DNA of 64,000 bases from Aralia elata (Eukaryota; Streptophyta; Magnoliopsida; Apiales; Araliaceae). The notes beneath the pieces were generated by a model. That model saw only the letters and a list, made by a program, of their open reading frames with translations. It made no database searches and was not told the origin of the DNA. The position numbers were made by a program, and so were the translations under genes. Location: assembly GCA_034770075.1 (NCBI GenBank), contig JAVJAP010000143.1:1736001-1800000 (forward strand), read 5' to 3'. The stretch's first letter is position 1. The number at the start of each line of letters is the position of its first letter. Shown here one piece after another: positions 1 to 11,700 of the stretch.

Positions 1-48
1 TTCATTCCCCCATCCTCTAGGGTTAACCACCCTGACGTCGAGCTTTAC
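1..48 (-). other. start of putative pro-pol intron
   Basis: The minus-strand sequence CAAGG|GTAAAG at 53-43 matches the splice donor proposed in the sister copy (CAAGG|GTAAAA at 50063-50072). The Gag-Pro frame would stop at this GGG-TAA if unspliced. The acceptor lies outside the window. Confidence 0.5.
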
Positions 49-3000
49 CCTTGTTTGGATATCACTGGTTTCTGGGTCCAATTATCGATGGTCAGGTCAG
101 ATGAAATGCGCTGGATAAAGGAGGGCCTCACATCGGACACCTCCCCGATGATTACGGATACGTCGCCTGAGTCCTTCTCTATATCTTCTCCAGGAATAAT
201 CAGCCCCGCCCAATCGATGACAGGCACAACTCGTTGGGCTCCCGGTGGTGTGATAACATTCGTCCCCTCCTTACTGCTTGTTGATTGTCCGGGGATATAG
301 CATTTGGTTTCAAACTCTTTTGCGACCTCCTGCAGGAAACTTTCCCTCCGGGCCGACTCATTACGTGTGGGGGTTAACTCTTCATTCCCTGCCCCAATCA
401 CAGGTCCGCTGATCCCCTACTCATTGTCGACTTTGGTCACCGGGCTGCCAACTAGTCGAATCGGAGTCGCACCCTGACGGTGTCCCCGTACTGCGCCCAC
501 ATGGTATCCCAATCCTGCCTTGCCTATCTGCTGTGGTAGGTGGATGGGCTCGGTGATTCCCTGACTGCTTTTCCCTAGTCCCTGTCCAGGTTGGAAGTTC
601 ATTTTAATCATTTCCCTTGCCACAAAGGTGAGTTCCGGAGAGACCCTTGGTTTCACAGCTGGAGCTCCCAGGCATCTATAATGGGGAGTGCTAATCTCTA
701 GTGCTTGAAAGCTGGCAGGTGCCGCTGACTTATCCACATTGATTACTGGTAGGCCACTCCTGGGAGGAGAAGGGTCATCACATTCGGCCGAGATTGTTAC
801 CAGATTTCCACCGATGATCAACTTGATTTGTTGGTGGAGCGTGGAAGGAACTGCCCCGGCCATGTGTATCCACGGCCTCCCTAACAGCAGGTTGTAGCTT
901 GCCGTAATATCTAGGACTTGGAAGGATATATCAAAAGCACAGGGCCCTATCTCCACTGGCAATTCTATCTCTCCGATGGTATCCCTCCGGGATCCGTCAA
1001 AAGCCCGAACCACCACATGACTGGCCCGTAGGCGCTTAGGACTGATGCTCATTTTCTTCAGCGTGCTGAGAGGACATATATTCAATGCCGATCCCCCGTC
1101 GATCAGCACCCCATTCATGACATATCCTGAGGAGATTACCGCGATGTGTAGCGGTTTTCGGTGCCCCCTTCCCTCTTCGGGAATGTCCTCATCCGTAAAG
1201 GATATTGCATCGGTTTCCAATAAGTGGCCTACCAGTCGGCCGAAACCCTCCTCACTAATTTCTTTGGGCACAAATGCCTCCTCCAGAACCTTCATCAGGG
1301 TTTTGCAATGCTCACTGGATGACAACACCAAGTCCATGACTGATGTTAGGGTTGATTCCTCATTTAAAATCTGGATCCCCCTCATTTCTGGGTGATCCAT
1401 CCTTTTCAAAAACTCTATGGCCCTTTCCTTGGAAACCTCTTCATTTTTTCTCTTTTGGCTCTCAAGGACTCGCCCGGGAAGATATAAGGGGTTCCCTTTG
1501 GTCGTCACGGAAGCACAACTGGCCGCTTCCTCTGGTATTCCCCCATAATTCTAGGGTACAGTCTTCAGACTACTGATAGGGAGTTGCGGCCTTGCTGCAA
1601 GGATGACGGGCCTCGGGGCTGTCAGCTTGACAGGTCCCTCTATGTTATTCGTACTTACCCCTATCAACCTGATGGGCGCTACCCGTGCATCCCCATGATC
1701 ATGTATCACGTTGATCATCTCCTCAATTTTCTGCACATAGTTCAACCTTGGCGGCCCCCCAGCCTCACTTGCCTCCGTCACATTGACTCCCCCCCCATCA
1801 TGTCTTGGTAGGGGATTTGCCTTAACATTCGGGGAGTCCGGTTGCTCCACCACAATTTCCCCGTTGTCGATCATGTTCTGAATTATATGTTTCAATGTCC
1901 AACAATCTTGTGTATCATGGCCAGGGGAACTGGAGTGGTATGCACATCGCTTGCTCGGGTCAAACCTTCTACCCTTTGGGTCACTCGGTGGTGCCAGACC
2001 AACTATTTTCTTTTGGGCTACCAATACCGCTAATACCCGTTCAAGCGGCTCCCCGAGCGGGGTGAATACTCGATTCTGCGAGGCCTCATATCTTCTTCGC
2101 CCCTCTGCTCTTTGATCTGTGAAATTGGGCGGTCGGGATGGCCCTCCCCTCTGTGCCTGTACCGGAAGATGGCTTTCTGCTTTTCTGGATGACCCTTGTA
2201 GGATGAGGGAGACATCCTCTTCCTTCCTCTTTTGGACCCTCCGAGAAGTGCTGCCATAGTTTCCATTCTGTATTTGCTCGGTAGCAGTTTCTAAAGCAGT
2301 GAGATCCCGGATTTTACCCGACTTCAACCCCATGTCTACCATCTCTCCATGTTTAATCATTTCAGCAAAAGGTCTTCCAATCCCCGAGATGACCCTCTCA
2401 TAATACGGTGCCTCCTGGATGTCTACAAAGGTCATCACCATCTCTGATTCGTTCATTGGGGGGGTCACCTGTGCGGCCATGCCCCTCCACCGTTGCGCAT
2501 ATTCCCTGAAGGATTCCCTAGGCTGTTTTTTAACCTTTGTCATTTGGTACCTGTCAAGAGCCATCTGGGCCTGAAAGCTGTATTGGGTTAAGAAGGTATG
2601 GGCCAATTCCTCCCAGTTGTGGATTCGGGCGTTGTCGAGGCGGGCATACCAGATTCTTGCCTCCCCTGTTAAGCTTTTCTGGAATAGTTGCATTCTTAAC
2701 CCCTCGTCTTCGGCGTAAGCCCCGAGTTCTCCAATGTATATTTTCAAGTGTGTATAGGGGTCTCCCTTTCCATTGTACTTTTCGAACTCGGGAACTTTGA
2801 ACTTTTCTGGATATCTGGCTCCGGGGAAAACACATAGATCCGAGTAATTCACCCTGCCCAGGGAGCCTATGCCCTTTAGGGATTGGATGGTTTCCTCCAT
2901 GTGTTTCATTTTTCTCTGAAGGTCGTCATTGTCCCCTTCTTCTGGGATAGTAATCACTGTCCTGCTAGGTATGGGAACGGGCTTTGGGATGACTGGCTCG

Positions 3001-3218
3001 TCCTTGAGTCGGGGTTGGTCCTCTTTAAGCAAGTTTGTACCATTTTTAGGAGGATTCTGATCATCCCCTGGTGGTGGAACATTATGCGATCCCTGGTTTG
3101 CCGGATCCTGTCTGATTAAGAACTGTTCCTTTAGCATTGTGGCCATTTCCATCATCTGTTTTTTGAAATCATCAAACTCTTCCCGAGATATGGAACTATG
3201 ATTAGGAATATCAGCCAT
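49..3218 (-). pseudogene. gag-pro: gag-protease of Tat/Ogre-type element, two nonsense mutations
   Basis: One long frame starts at the ATG at 3218, with Met-Ala-Asp shared with the second copy. It runs through a retrotransposon Gag core (motif YPEKFKVPEFEKYNGKGDPY), a zinc-knuckle-like Cys/His cluster (CAYHSSSPGHDTQDC) and an aspartic protease with the variant active site IDGGS. A G-patch-like segment (GQGLGKSSQGI) follows. Gag packages element RNA and the protease cleaves the polyprotein, both in cytoplasmic virus-like particles. Comparison with the copy at 46966-50067 shows two in-frame stops. TAG at 1551-1553 replaces a Trp codon and TAG at 417-419 replaces a Gln codon. Both fit C-to-T change on one strand or the other. 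Apart from these the frame stays open to the putative splice donor at 48/47. The first ~70 residues are polar and less conserved. It cannot make full-length Gag-Pro without readthrough. Confidence 0.9.
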
Positions 3219-3990
3219 TTCAGAGGTAGAGACCTGGGCTTTCTTAGACTGCGAACGGGTTTGAGGAGCAATCCTACAGAGACAATGGTTCGAAGTTTAG
3301 TTCTTGGGGAAACGCAAAATGGATGCATGCTAAAACTGTAATTTTTTGTGTGTTTTTTGGGTTTTTTTTAATCTTTCCCTGCAAAAGAGAAAGTTAGTAG
3401 TCCTTTAGTGCCATAACCAGTGCTAAACATGCTTTATTATGCTCCCCCAACTATTCCCTGCAATTCACAGCGGTTAGTAATCTCTTTCGACACAGAAAAG
3501 GGATGTATGAATATTGAATGAGATCATGACATTTAGACATATAAACGTAGAAAGGCATGAAGAGACTTTTCCTGCGTTGGGTTAATCTGAGGCTGACCTA
3601 CCCTAGGGTTACTCTCGCGGGCTTTTCGGCATGAAGGTTCCCAAATCTTCGCAATCTACTCGTTTGAGCCCTTTCGATTGGAGCGGATTTGAGTGGTGCG
3701 TTTCCTGAGCCATCTCCGGGGAGCAGCCCCATCGAGTCCAGTAATAAGCAACCGACGGGTTCGCCTCAGGAGGAGGTACTCTCTCAACATACATTCACAT
3801 TCATCGTCCTCACCGTATGCAAATGATTACTTTGAAGTAAAGCAAACCCATTCAATCATTCATTCATTGGACAACAACACACATTCACACAACAATAAAA
3901 AGAAGTCAAAATGTCGCACGCACATACACATTTATAAATTTTAAAGGATAGGATAGCATCAAGACTTGACGCGGCTTAAGCCCTCTAATG
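3219..3990 (-). other. untranslated leader of the Tat-type element
   Basis: This is 5' leader between the primer site and gag, with no credible gene. It contains two acceptor-like pyrimidine tracts ending in TTGCAG (minus strand, about 3450 and 3382), and both have counterparts in the sister copy. Leader introns are therefore possible, but no donor was identified. A short frame at 3609-3794 is similar in both copies but does not behave as coding (see rejected items). Confidence 0.7.
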
Positions 3991-4008
3991 TCCCCAGCAG
4001 AGTCGCCA
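3991..4008 (-). other. primer binding site, tRNA-Arg type
   Basis: On the minus strand this reads TGGCGACTCTGCTGGGGA, two bases after the LTR end. It matches the complement of the 3' end of plant tRNA-Arg(ACG), which gives TGGCGACTCCGCTGGGGA, at 17 of 18 positions. Minus-strand DNA synthesis would be primed here. Confidence 0.85.
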
Positions 4009-4010
4009 GC

Positions 4011-6135
4011 TGTCGACGCCGGGTTTTCGCTTTCTCGTCTTTTCCAATTTTAGCCTTTTGATTTAGATGACGTTTGGAAAAGGTCGGCATTGATGTCGAC
4101 GGGGTTTTGAAAGATCGTTTTTATGATGAGCCAATTAACCAGAGTCGCCAGTTGGTATATTTGAAATGGATGTACCAACTCATCCGAGTTTTCGTTTTTT
4201 ATAAATCGCTGGCTCATGTGTGACTCCGAATTAATTGGTCTGCGAATCGAGATTCATAGAGTTCGGGGGCTTGTTTAAGTGAGGGGAAGGTGTTAGGCAT
4301 CCCTCGACTTCCGTGAAACACGGTTACCGCGATCTCAATGCTTTCCTATCCTTTAATTCATGAAATATGTGTGTGTAAGTGCGCGTGTATGTGTGTGTAC
4401 CTATGTGAATGTTGTGATGAATTTGTATGAAAGAATCATTTGGATTTTAGGGAAAATCGTGTTTTAATTTGAGAACGCTTCGGAATGTCTTTTCGGTATA
4501 CACGAGAAAGCTTGGTTCGTTATAAGAAAATTTTGATTTTTTATTTATCAAAACTATGAGATTTTCATTAGGTGTCGTTTTGGCAAAACAAGAGTTTTAA
4601 ACCTTCGTCAAAATAGGAATCGAGATCTATACGTTGCTTTCGTGAAATGATCGGGCAATTTCTAGAATCTCTTTCACCCTATGCACAAAGATTTAATAAA
4701 ACGTTACTTATTTCTAAAATCAAATTTCGTGATGTTTGAAAACGATTTTCTTTAGCTTTCTCGTTAGATAGGAATCGATATTCATTAACATTTCTCAAAT
4801 TTTAACCTCGTGATTCTAATATCCTAGTTTGATTTATTTTATGAAAATCTTCATTTGTCTGGCTTTGAAATCAAAGTTTTCAATATTGTCAATCAAATAA
4901 AACATTAATATGCGTGAGGGTTATTCATGGGCATGTAAGCCATCAAAATAACCCACACGCCTACAATCGCATACTTCACTATTTATGGGGCCTTAAACCC
5001 GATTCTCGCCTTAGCGTCGTTTTAAGGCCCGACGGTTACACGTTTACAACGAAGGATTACATTGTTCCTAAATACATACGTCAAAATTTGTCCATCATCG
5101 GATTCGGACCATGGCATCACGCTCCTAGGCTCACATCCACAATTTATCACAAACATAAAATAGATACAATAACATAACTAACAACGGATTGTTTAACGCC
5201 CCACAATGGTCCAAAATTAACAATCTAAATAGATCAATTCCACCTAATGTATATATCGTTATGAACGAGCAAAACCTCACCCAATGGATATCATCGGATT
5301 ATTAGGGAGAAATTTATTCCGATGGAAACCTCTCTAATAATTCCTAATCCATTGTTCCACAATAATTTTCATGAAATCTACATTTAATTCAATCAAATAA
5401 TATGATAGAAATTGATATAACAAAAGAGATTTCACCTTGCAATTGATATCCAAATGGATGTGAATTTGATGTATTCGAATAGAAGGAGAAGTATATGTGA
5501 TACAATCAACTCAAGAGATATTAATCCTCACTTTTTCCTTCCTTTCTCTCCTATTTTGTTGCAAAATTATGGTGTTTTTTCCTCTCTATTTCCGATTTTT
5601 TGCTGCTGTTTTCCGCTGGAATTCTTCCTCTTTCAAATTTTTGCTGAACCTCCTGTATGCTGCCTGAAGCTGGCTTAAATAGGCTGGCCAGAGCCAGCCG
5701 CAGATCTATCTGCGGCTGGCCGCAGATGGATCTGCGGCTGGCCAGCTGGCACGCCTCCCATCGCACTCAGCTGGTAGTGCTGATTTCCTGGTTTCCGTGC
5801 TGGCGCACCCACTTGGCCGCAGATCTATCCGCGGCTGGCGGGCTTGACTTTCTCGATTTTTGTGCCACGCCTTGATTTCCGTGCCGCAACGTCGGTTTTC
5901 GCTGACATGCTCGTGTTCTGCAGTCCGGGAATTTCCGGGAGACGTGCCACCTCATTCGGAAGTGCCTGCTTCGGACGGCTCTGCTGTCACGTCGACTTGG
6001 GCTGCCCAAAACATTGCGGCGGTGCCGGGCGTTCGCCCTTGTGCCCGCTCCTTTGCTCCCGCAAGCCGGTTCAATTGACGATTTCGCCCTCCTGTCATGG
6101 TTAGTAGAAGGAAACGCAAAATTTGGGTGTCTACA
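4011..6135 (-). repeat. 5' LTR of the Tat-type element (2125 bp)
   Basis: The minus-strand LTR starts TGTAGACACCC at 6135 and ends GGCGTCGACA at 4011. It is homologous along most of its length to the LTRs at 42347-44427 and 59176-61276, but clearly diverged from them, so it is a separate subfamily copy. It contains three CCGCAGAT-type palindromes and a TATA-like box, annotated separately. No protein gene is credible inside it. Confidence 0.88.
5674..5834 (-). promoter_or_regulatory. LTR promoter: TATA-like box with paired palindromes
   Basis: The minus strand reads TATTTAAG at 5681-5674. Starting 16 bp upstream are two 18-bp palindromes, CCGCAGATCTATCTGCGG (5698-5715) and CCGCAGATGGATCTGCGG (5720-5737), separated by CTGG, which gives a 22-bp repeat period. 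A third, imperfect copy is at 5817-5834 (CCGCAGATCTATCCGCGG). The spacing fits a core promoter for the genomic transcript. The palindromes look like binding sites for a dimeric factor, but no factor is identified. The same module reappears upstream of the antisense gene at 58569-58627. Confidence 0.6.
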
Positions 6136-6451
6136 TAGTGATTTGTCGTTGACAATTCTAATCAATCAATTGAATAGAAGAATAATAGAATTACTTAAAT
6201 GAATCATCAGGGGAAATTGATTTCTTAACCTTTTTATTTATTAATTTAATATTTCAGCAGTTAATTATTTAGTTAGTTCACTCAGTTGATATCGAAATTA
6301 TCTAGATTAAATTAATTCATGAATAATTAGTGCTTAGAATTAGTTAGGTTATAATTCGCTTCTCGTGGGATCGACAACTCTACTTACACTTTATTACTTG
6401 ATTGACCGTGTATACTTGTACGTAAATTGCTAGTATAGATTTAGCCCATCA
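6136..6451 (+). repeat. 3' part of an Athila-type 5' LTR
   Basis: AT-rich LTR sequence ending CCCATCA at 6451 and followed, after 7 bp, by the primer site. The upstream part is displaced beyond the window by the Tat-type insertion ending at 6135. Confidence 0.8.
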
Positions 6452-6458
6452 AGTTTCT

Positions 6459-6476
6459 TGGTGCCGTTGCCGGGGA
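6459..6476 (+). other. primer binding site, tRNA-Asp type
   Basis: TGGTGCCGTTGCCGGGGA differs at one position from the complement of the 3' end of plant tRNA-Asp (TGGCGCCGTTGCCGGGGA). A tRNA-Asp primer is the usual choice of Athila elements. Confidence 0.85.
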
Positions 6477-6582
6477 GCAATTGATAGCTTAAAATTTTCT
6501 TTTATTAACTTTCATCATTTAGTTTTAATTTAGATTTTGTTACGGATTTACAAATTTGGTCTCTATTCGCAAGTAGCTTTGT

Positions 6583-7519
6583 ATGCAAACTAGGTCAAAG
6601 AAGAAAGAATTACTGCCGTTTGAGGATGAGATTAATAGAAGGCTTCGAAGAATACGACAGTTTTGCAAAGAAACACTTCAGCAACAAGCTATGGCTGCGG
6701 AAGAAGCATCAAAATCACTTAAGGAATATGTCATGCCGCAACTCACTGAAATTCATTCAAGCATTAGGAGGCCAGCAATTCAGGTCAATATTTTTGAAAT
6801 CAAACCTGGTACGATTCAGATGGTGGCAGAATTCAATTCAATTTGAGGGCATGCCAAATGATGATCCGAACAGTCACCTTGTAAGTTTCTTGCAGATATG
6901 TGATACATTCAAATACAAGGATGTGACTGATGACGCAGTGAGACTTAGGCTCTTTCCTTTCACACTTCGTGATAAGGCAAAGAGTTGGTTACATTCGTTA
7001 CCAGCAGGGGCAATCACTACTTAGGATGACTTAGCTCAGAAATTTTTAGCTAAATTCTTTCCCCCAACAAAGACAACAAGGATGAGGAATGAGATTACAT
7101 CTTTCACATAACTGGATTCTGAATCATTGTATGAAGCATATGAACGATTTAAGGAAATGATAATAAGATGTCCGCATCATGGACTTCCGAAGTGGTTGCA
7201 AGTACAAACTTTTTACAATGGATTGTTTAACACAACACGCACTTGTATCGATGCAGCTGCCGGAGGAGCCTTAATGGGTAAGAGTTTTGAAGAAGCATAT
7301 GAATTATTGGAGACAATGGCTGCAAAAAATTATCAATGGCCAACTGTGCGAATGACTCAGCCAAGGACTGGAGGAAAAATTGAGGTAGATGCAGTGACAG
7401 CTCTGGCTGCACAAATGCTAAGTTTTTCGAAAAAGGTCGATGCAATGGGAACACAGGCAGTGCAACAGATAGCTGTAGTCTGTGAATTATGTGCAGGGAA
7501 TCATCATACAAATCAGTAT
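6583..7519 (+). pseudogene. gag: Athila-type gag, 5' portion
   Basis: The frame starts at ATG 6583 (MQTRSKKKELLPFEDEINRR) and carries the Athila-type Gag core: PNDDPNSHLVSFLQICDTFK, then LFPFTLRDKAKSWLHSLP. The protein coats element RNA in virus-like particles. It is broken by a frameshift near 6835, a TAG at 7022-7024 in place of a conserved Trp and a TAA at 7109-7111, probably from a Gln codon. Downstream, the Cys/His knuckle (CELCAGNHHTNQ) is cut by the solo LTR starting at 7520. Coding resumes at 10304 with the Cys of the knuckle. A closely related, less damaged Gag is at 61320. Confidence 0.85.
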
Positions 7520-10303
7520 TGTAACGACCCCAAAATTCATACATTCTAACTCTCAACATCGGTTGTTAACAACGCATCAAACTCTTGTCAATCTATCATC
7601 ATTCGATAAACTAATCATTTAAAATGCGGAAAATTAAAAACTTTTCTATTACAAACTGTACACGTTCCCAAAACCATCAACCTTTACATCAAAATATCTT
7701 TGAATCATGTTAATATCATGATTCGCTTTGCCGAACTTACTATATAAGATAACATCTCAATATACACTTTGCAACTCAACATAAATACACTTAACAAAAA
7801 TCTTAACATAACTCAAGTGTTATCTTCAACTAGAACATCTAATCTTCATGCGACATTTTGATTCACATCATTTAGATAGCACATAACTTTACCTTGAATC
7901 CTTAACCTGCAAAAATGGTTATTTGCAAGAATGAGCTCGACAGCTCAGCAAAATCTAACAGTTTGCATGCATCACGTAGCACATAATTATCATGTTTATT
8001 TAAAATAATGTAAACATCTGGATAAATATAACTTACATGTTGTACCTCACATATCAAGTAGAGATTGAAATCCATAATTCAATCAACATTCTTTACTCAA
8101 TCAAGGAAGTCATATGTTGACTTTAACAATTCATACTCACAGTACATGTAACATGTCATGCTCTTACAGTATAAAATTTAAAGCAATTAATCATTGAGTT
8201 CACATAACAACTAGGAACTGAAAGACTTGCCTGGTTCGTAGATTATCATTTACCGTAACCAGCTTATGTTTATCTGCACTTCATGTATCCTACACGATAT
8301 ATATAATCATGTACATGATTTGTTAGCCACATATCAACACTTAGAATTAATTCTACTTAACATTTCAAAATCCTTCACTTTATTCTCTTTACAATTCCTA
8401 AGTTAGGAATTAAGTTCCATTAGGGCTCCTTGTAAACCTTCGTTTTATTGCGTCTCGCTTTAATCGACACTTAACCACTGGCTAAGTTTTAAACTTTGTT
8501 CTACATTAGATGTGTAATGGTTATAAGTAATTCTTGTTTAGGGTAACATATGATAACCAAAAAGAAAAGAATTAAAAATAGGAAAAAATTTCTATTTCTG
8601 CAATTCTCGCCGGGGCGAGAAACTTATAACATGAAACCCTCGCAGGGGCGAGCTCTCGCCGGGGCGAGAAATTCCCTAACAAAAACCTCGCCGGGGCGAG
8701 ACATCTGATTTCCAGATTCTGCAGTTCGCGAACTGCAGAATTTCAAAGCCAAAAATTCCCAATTCCTTCATCCAATAGGCAATTTACGCATACCCAGACA
8801 TCATACATAATGTAAAACTAAAACCTAACATGTGTATAGTGATTCTAACAACATAAATTGCTTAAATAACAAATTTTAAAGACCCAAAATCAAAGTTCAT
8901 GCTAGTTTTTCATATTTGAACAAATTTAACGAATCAAACTCTCACGAATTCGTTTCTCCACCAATTTGATTGATTTAACTTGCAACGTTTTCGTTTCTCA
9001 TAATACTAACACAATCCAATATCAATTACAGACTTTATACATGAATTAACTAGTAATTTTAGTCTCAAAATAGACTAAAATATACATATTACTACAAAAC
9101 TCAATTTTCTTCTTCTAATTCATGTTTTCATGAATTTGATAACTCCAAAATTATATATAAACGCCAAATAACGGATTAAGCATGCTTATAAACATATATT
9201 ACCAATACTTCATCAAATCCTTCAACCAAAAATCCATTTTAAAGAAAACTCAATAAATATGAAATTAACAACTCAAAGCTAGATTATTACCTTTGATTCT
9301 TGCTTAGGTTATCTAGATGATGACAAGAATTGCTTGCTAAATCTTCTTCCTTTTCTTGATTTCTCAAGTGCCTTCTCAATTTCACAAAGAATCCTTTTTC
9401 TCTCACTTTCTCTCTTCCTCCCTTCTCTGTGTTCTCTCTTCTCCAGACTTAGGAGAATAACGTAAAGAAAATAAAACCTCTCCTTTAGTCAGTTACAAAA
9501 ACAAAGGGTCTCTAGGCCATGTTTGGCTAGAACCCAATTAAACCTCCTTTCTTTATTTTAATATTTTTTTTAATATGATAAATCATGTCACACTTAAATA
9601 TAATTTTATTTAATAAAATCATCTTTCACTTAAAAAATATTTTTATTGAGTAAAATTATTCATCCTCTCATTTAATAAATTACCAACATCTATGCATAAT
9701 AAAACACGCATCAAATATAAAAATATTTATCTTCACCTTACTTAATATTCTTATACAAATAAATTATCACACAATATTCTCATCAAATATTTATTTTATT
9801 AAATAAGCATTCCAATTAAAATATTTATTCTTCTCAATAAATATTTTATCCATTTACGACATTCACAATCGTAATACATTAGCATGTAATATATTATTTT
9901 CTCGTTTTATCAAAACAAATATTAATTCACTATTTTAATTAAGTGAATTATTCACATTATTTATGAAATTTACTTCATAAAAGAATTCCATTACTAACAA
10001 AACATATCAACCAAATTATATTATTTTATAATATCATTTTCAACTTAATAAAATTAACTAATTAATAATCAATTAATTCCCTTCTCGTAATAATTTCATT
10101 AACTATCATCAATGGTTTAATCAAACATTAAACCTCACTATTCCAATATAAAAAAAAATATTCCTCTTCTATATTCGCATCAAATCATATATTACACGAC
10201 ACAAAACATATATATAAATATATTCGAACCCGACACCTCTCACAATAAGAATTTTATTTATTAGATTCTCATTTAATAATTCCTGAAAATTCGGGTGGTC
10301 ACA
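7520..10303 (-). mobile_element. solo LTR, large gypsy (Tekay-like) type, 2784 bp
   Basis: It starts TGTAACGACC and ends GGGTGGTCACA on the plus strand, and contains no primer site, polypurine tract or polymerase coding. It is flanked by AGTAT (7515-7519) and AGTGT (10304-10308), a 5-bp TSD with one mismatch. Removing it restores the Gag zinc-knuckle reading. The minus orientation is inferred from a GA-rich leader-like stretch (minus strand 9480-9360). A block containing GCTGAG and ending TTTTTGCAG near 7910 also recurs close to the 3' end of the LTR at 32821-36055. The 8.8-10.3 kb part is very AT-rich and has no gene. Chromovirus (Tekay) affinity is a guess from size, termini and layout. Confidence 0.78.
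8606..8741. repeat. cluster of CTCGCCGGGGCGAG motifs plus a 26-bp palindrome
   Basis: Three exact copies of CTCGCCGGGGCGAG lie at 8606-8619, 8655-8668 and 8687-8700. A one-base variant is at 8639-8652. All sit in otherwise AT-rich LTR sequence. Immediately after them, 8716-8741 is a perfect 26-bp palindrome whose left arm is ATTCTGCAGTTCG. The same 14-bp motif recurs in unrelated LTRs at 18200, 38620 and 45960. A role as protein-binding or silencing site is inference. Confidence 0.75.
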
Positions 10304-10680
10304 AGTGTGCAATCAATACTGAATCAGTGAATTTTATAGGAAACAAGCAAGGTGCATATTCTAACACTTACAATCTGGGGTGAAGAAATCATCCAAACGT
10401 TTCTTGGAGCAACAATCAGAATCAATCATCAGCCCCAAGACAGTTCCATCCCCCAGGATTCCAAGGTCAATCGAACCCCCAACCAGAAAGGAAGGCTATC
10501 ATAGAAGAAATACTCACAAAGTATATTGCGGTGAATGACACGAGGATGAATAGCTTAGAAGGTTCACTTCGAAATTTGGAAACTCATATGGGACAACTAG
10601 CAAGTGCAGTGAATAGTCATCCACGTAGTGCTTTACCGAGTGATACCGAAGTCAACCCGAGAAGAGAAAATCACGAGTAA
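10304..10680 (+). pseudogene. gag: Athila-type gag, 3' portion
   Basis: Coding continues from the zinc knuckle (CAINTESVNFIGN) into the Asn/Gln-rich Gag tail and a conserved region (LASAVNSHPRSALPSDTEVN). It has an in-frame TGA near 10381, where related copies have Trp, and a TAA at 10678-10680. The region feeds directly into the protease frame. Confidence 0.8.
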
Positions 10681-11469
10681 TGCAAAGCTATTAATTTGAG
10701 AAGTGGGAAGAGTTTGACGAAAGAGGATACCACACCAGCAAGAAAGATTGACACTGATAAAGAAGATGGAATTGACAATGATGTGAACAGGAATGAAGAA
10801 AAGAAAAACGAAGAATTGGGATTGAATCAGTGCAAGGGTAAGCAAGGAGCAGAGAATTCTGTTGCACCATATCCACAACGGTTAAAGAATCAGAAGTTGG
10901 ACAGTCAATTTTCAAAATTCTTGGAAGTTTTTAAGAAATTGCAGATCAATATCACTTTCGCAGAGGCATTAGAGCAGATGCCGAGTTATGTCAAGTTTTT
11001 AAAGGAAATTCTCTCAAAGAAAAGAAGGATGGGAGATTGTGAAATGGTAGCCTTAACAGAGGAGTGCAGTGCAGCTATTCAGCAGAAGCTACCAACTAAA
11101 ATGCAAGATCCAGGGAGTTTCACAGTCCCGTGCATTATTGGAAAGCAATTTATGGGAAAAACTCTACGTGATCTTGGCGCAAGCATTAATCTCATGCCTT
11201 TATCAATCTATGAAAGACTTGGGATGAAAGGAATAAAACCGACGAAAATGACTATACAACTGGCAGATAGATCAATCACATGTCCAAAAGGGATTATCGA
11301 GGATGTGCTAGTGAAGGTTGATGCATTTGTTTTCCCACTGGATTTTGTTATTCTTGATTATGATAAAGATGAGAAGATTCCATTGATTTTGGGACGACCA
11401 TTTCTAGCCACCGGACACACTTTGATTGATGTTAAGAACGGAGAGCTCACACTGAGGGTTAATGACTAA
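10681..11469 (+). pseudogene. pro: Athila-type aspartic protease region
   Basis: A frame open for 257 codons covers a charged linker, the conserved ALEQMPSYVKFLKEIL segment and the protease core with active site LRDLGASINLMPLS, then ILGRPFLATGHTLID. DLGA in place of the more usual DTGA is typical of Athila proteases. The enzyme would process Gag-Pol. The upstream gag frame is broken, and the frame stops at TAA 11467-11469 before pol, so it is recorded as part of a dead polyprotein even though the protease core itself looks intact. Confidence 0.82.
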
Positions 11470-11700
11470 AAAATCACATTCAGTGTGATAGATTCTATGA
11501 AAATGCCAAATGAGGTGGAGGAATATTATGTGACACAAGAGATTTTAGAAGATGAGACCGGAGAAGAAGATTACAACAAAGAAGAAAAAGGAAATGAAAA
11601 GAAAGGGAACATAACCAAGATTGGGCAGGGAAAGCATGATATGGGATGCGCAACCAATGGCATTCTGGATCACGTCGACAAGCCAGAGTGATCGAACAAG
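11470..11700 (+). pseudogene. pol remnant at internal deletion
   Basis: After the stop, coding similar to the protease/RT linker continues (KITFSVIDSMKMPNEVEEYY), becomes Glu/Lys-rich, and within about 70 codons joins a short C-terminal polymerase tail. No reverse transcriptase, RNase H or integrase motif remains. This marks a deletion of several kilobases, by inference from intact Athila organisation. Confidence 0.6.

Larger units (their letters stand above)
1..6135 (-). mobile_element. Tat/Ogre-type Ty3/gypsy retrotransposon, right part only
   Basis: Reading on the minus strand, the visible order is 5' LTR (6135-4011), primer binding site, leader, gag-protease frame and the first bases of a putative intron at the window edge. 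Pol and the 3' LTR lie outside the window. It is the same family as the element at 42347-61276: Gag-Pro proteins, primer site and LTR termini are all similar. The LTR begins TGTAGACACC and ends GGCGTCGACA, which are near-perfect inverted termini. The element sits inside the 5' LTR of the plus-strand Athila-type element that resumes at 6136. The duplication partner of the bases at 6136-6140 (tagtg) would be outside the window, so the TSD cannot be tested. Family assignment rests on the tRNA-Arg primer site and on the pol architecture of the second copy. Confidence 0.88.

Noticed and set aside
3609..3794. Small leader frame similar in both Tat-type copies (also at 44636-44818)
   Set aside because: Nearly every nucleotide difference between the two copies changes an amino acid, and one copy is cut by a solo LTR. 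There is no sign of coding constraint.
5551..6165. Frames of 70-130 codons in the Tat-type LTR (also at 42330-42632 and 59170-59451)
   Set aside because: They occur in LTR sequence around the promoter. The similarity between copies is LTR homology, and the frames differ in start, end and phase.
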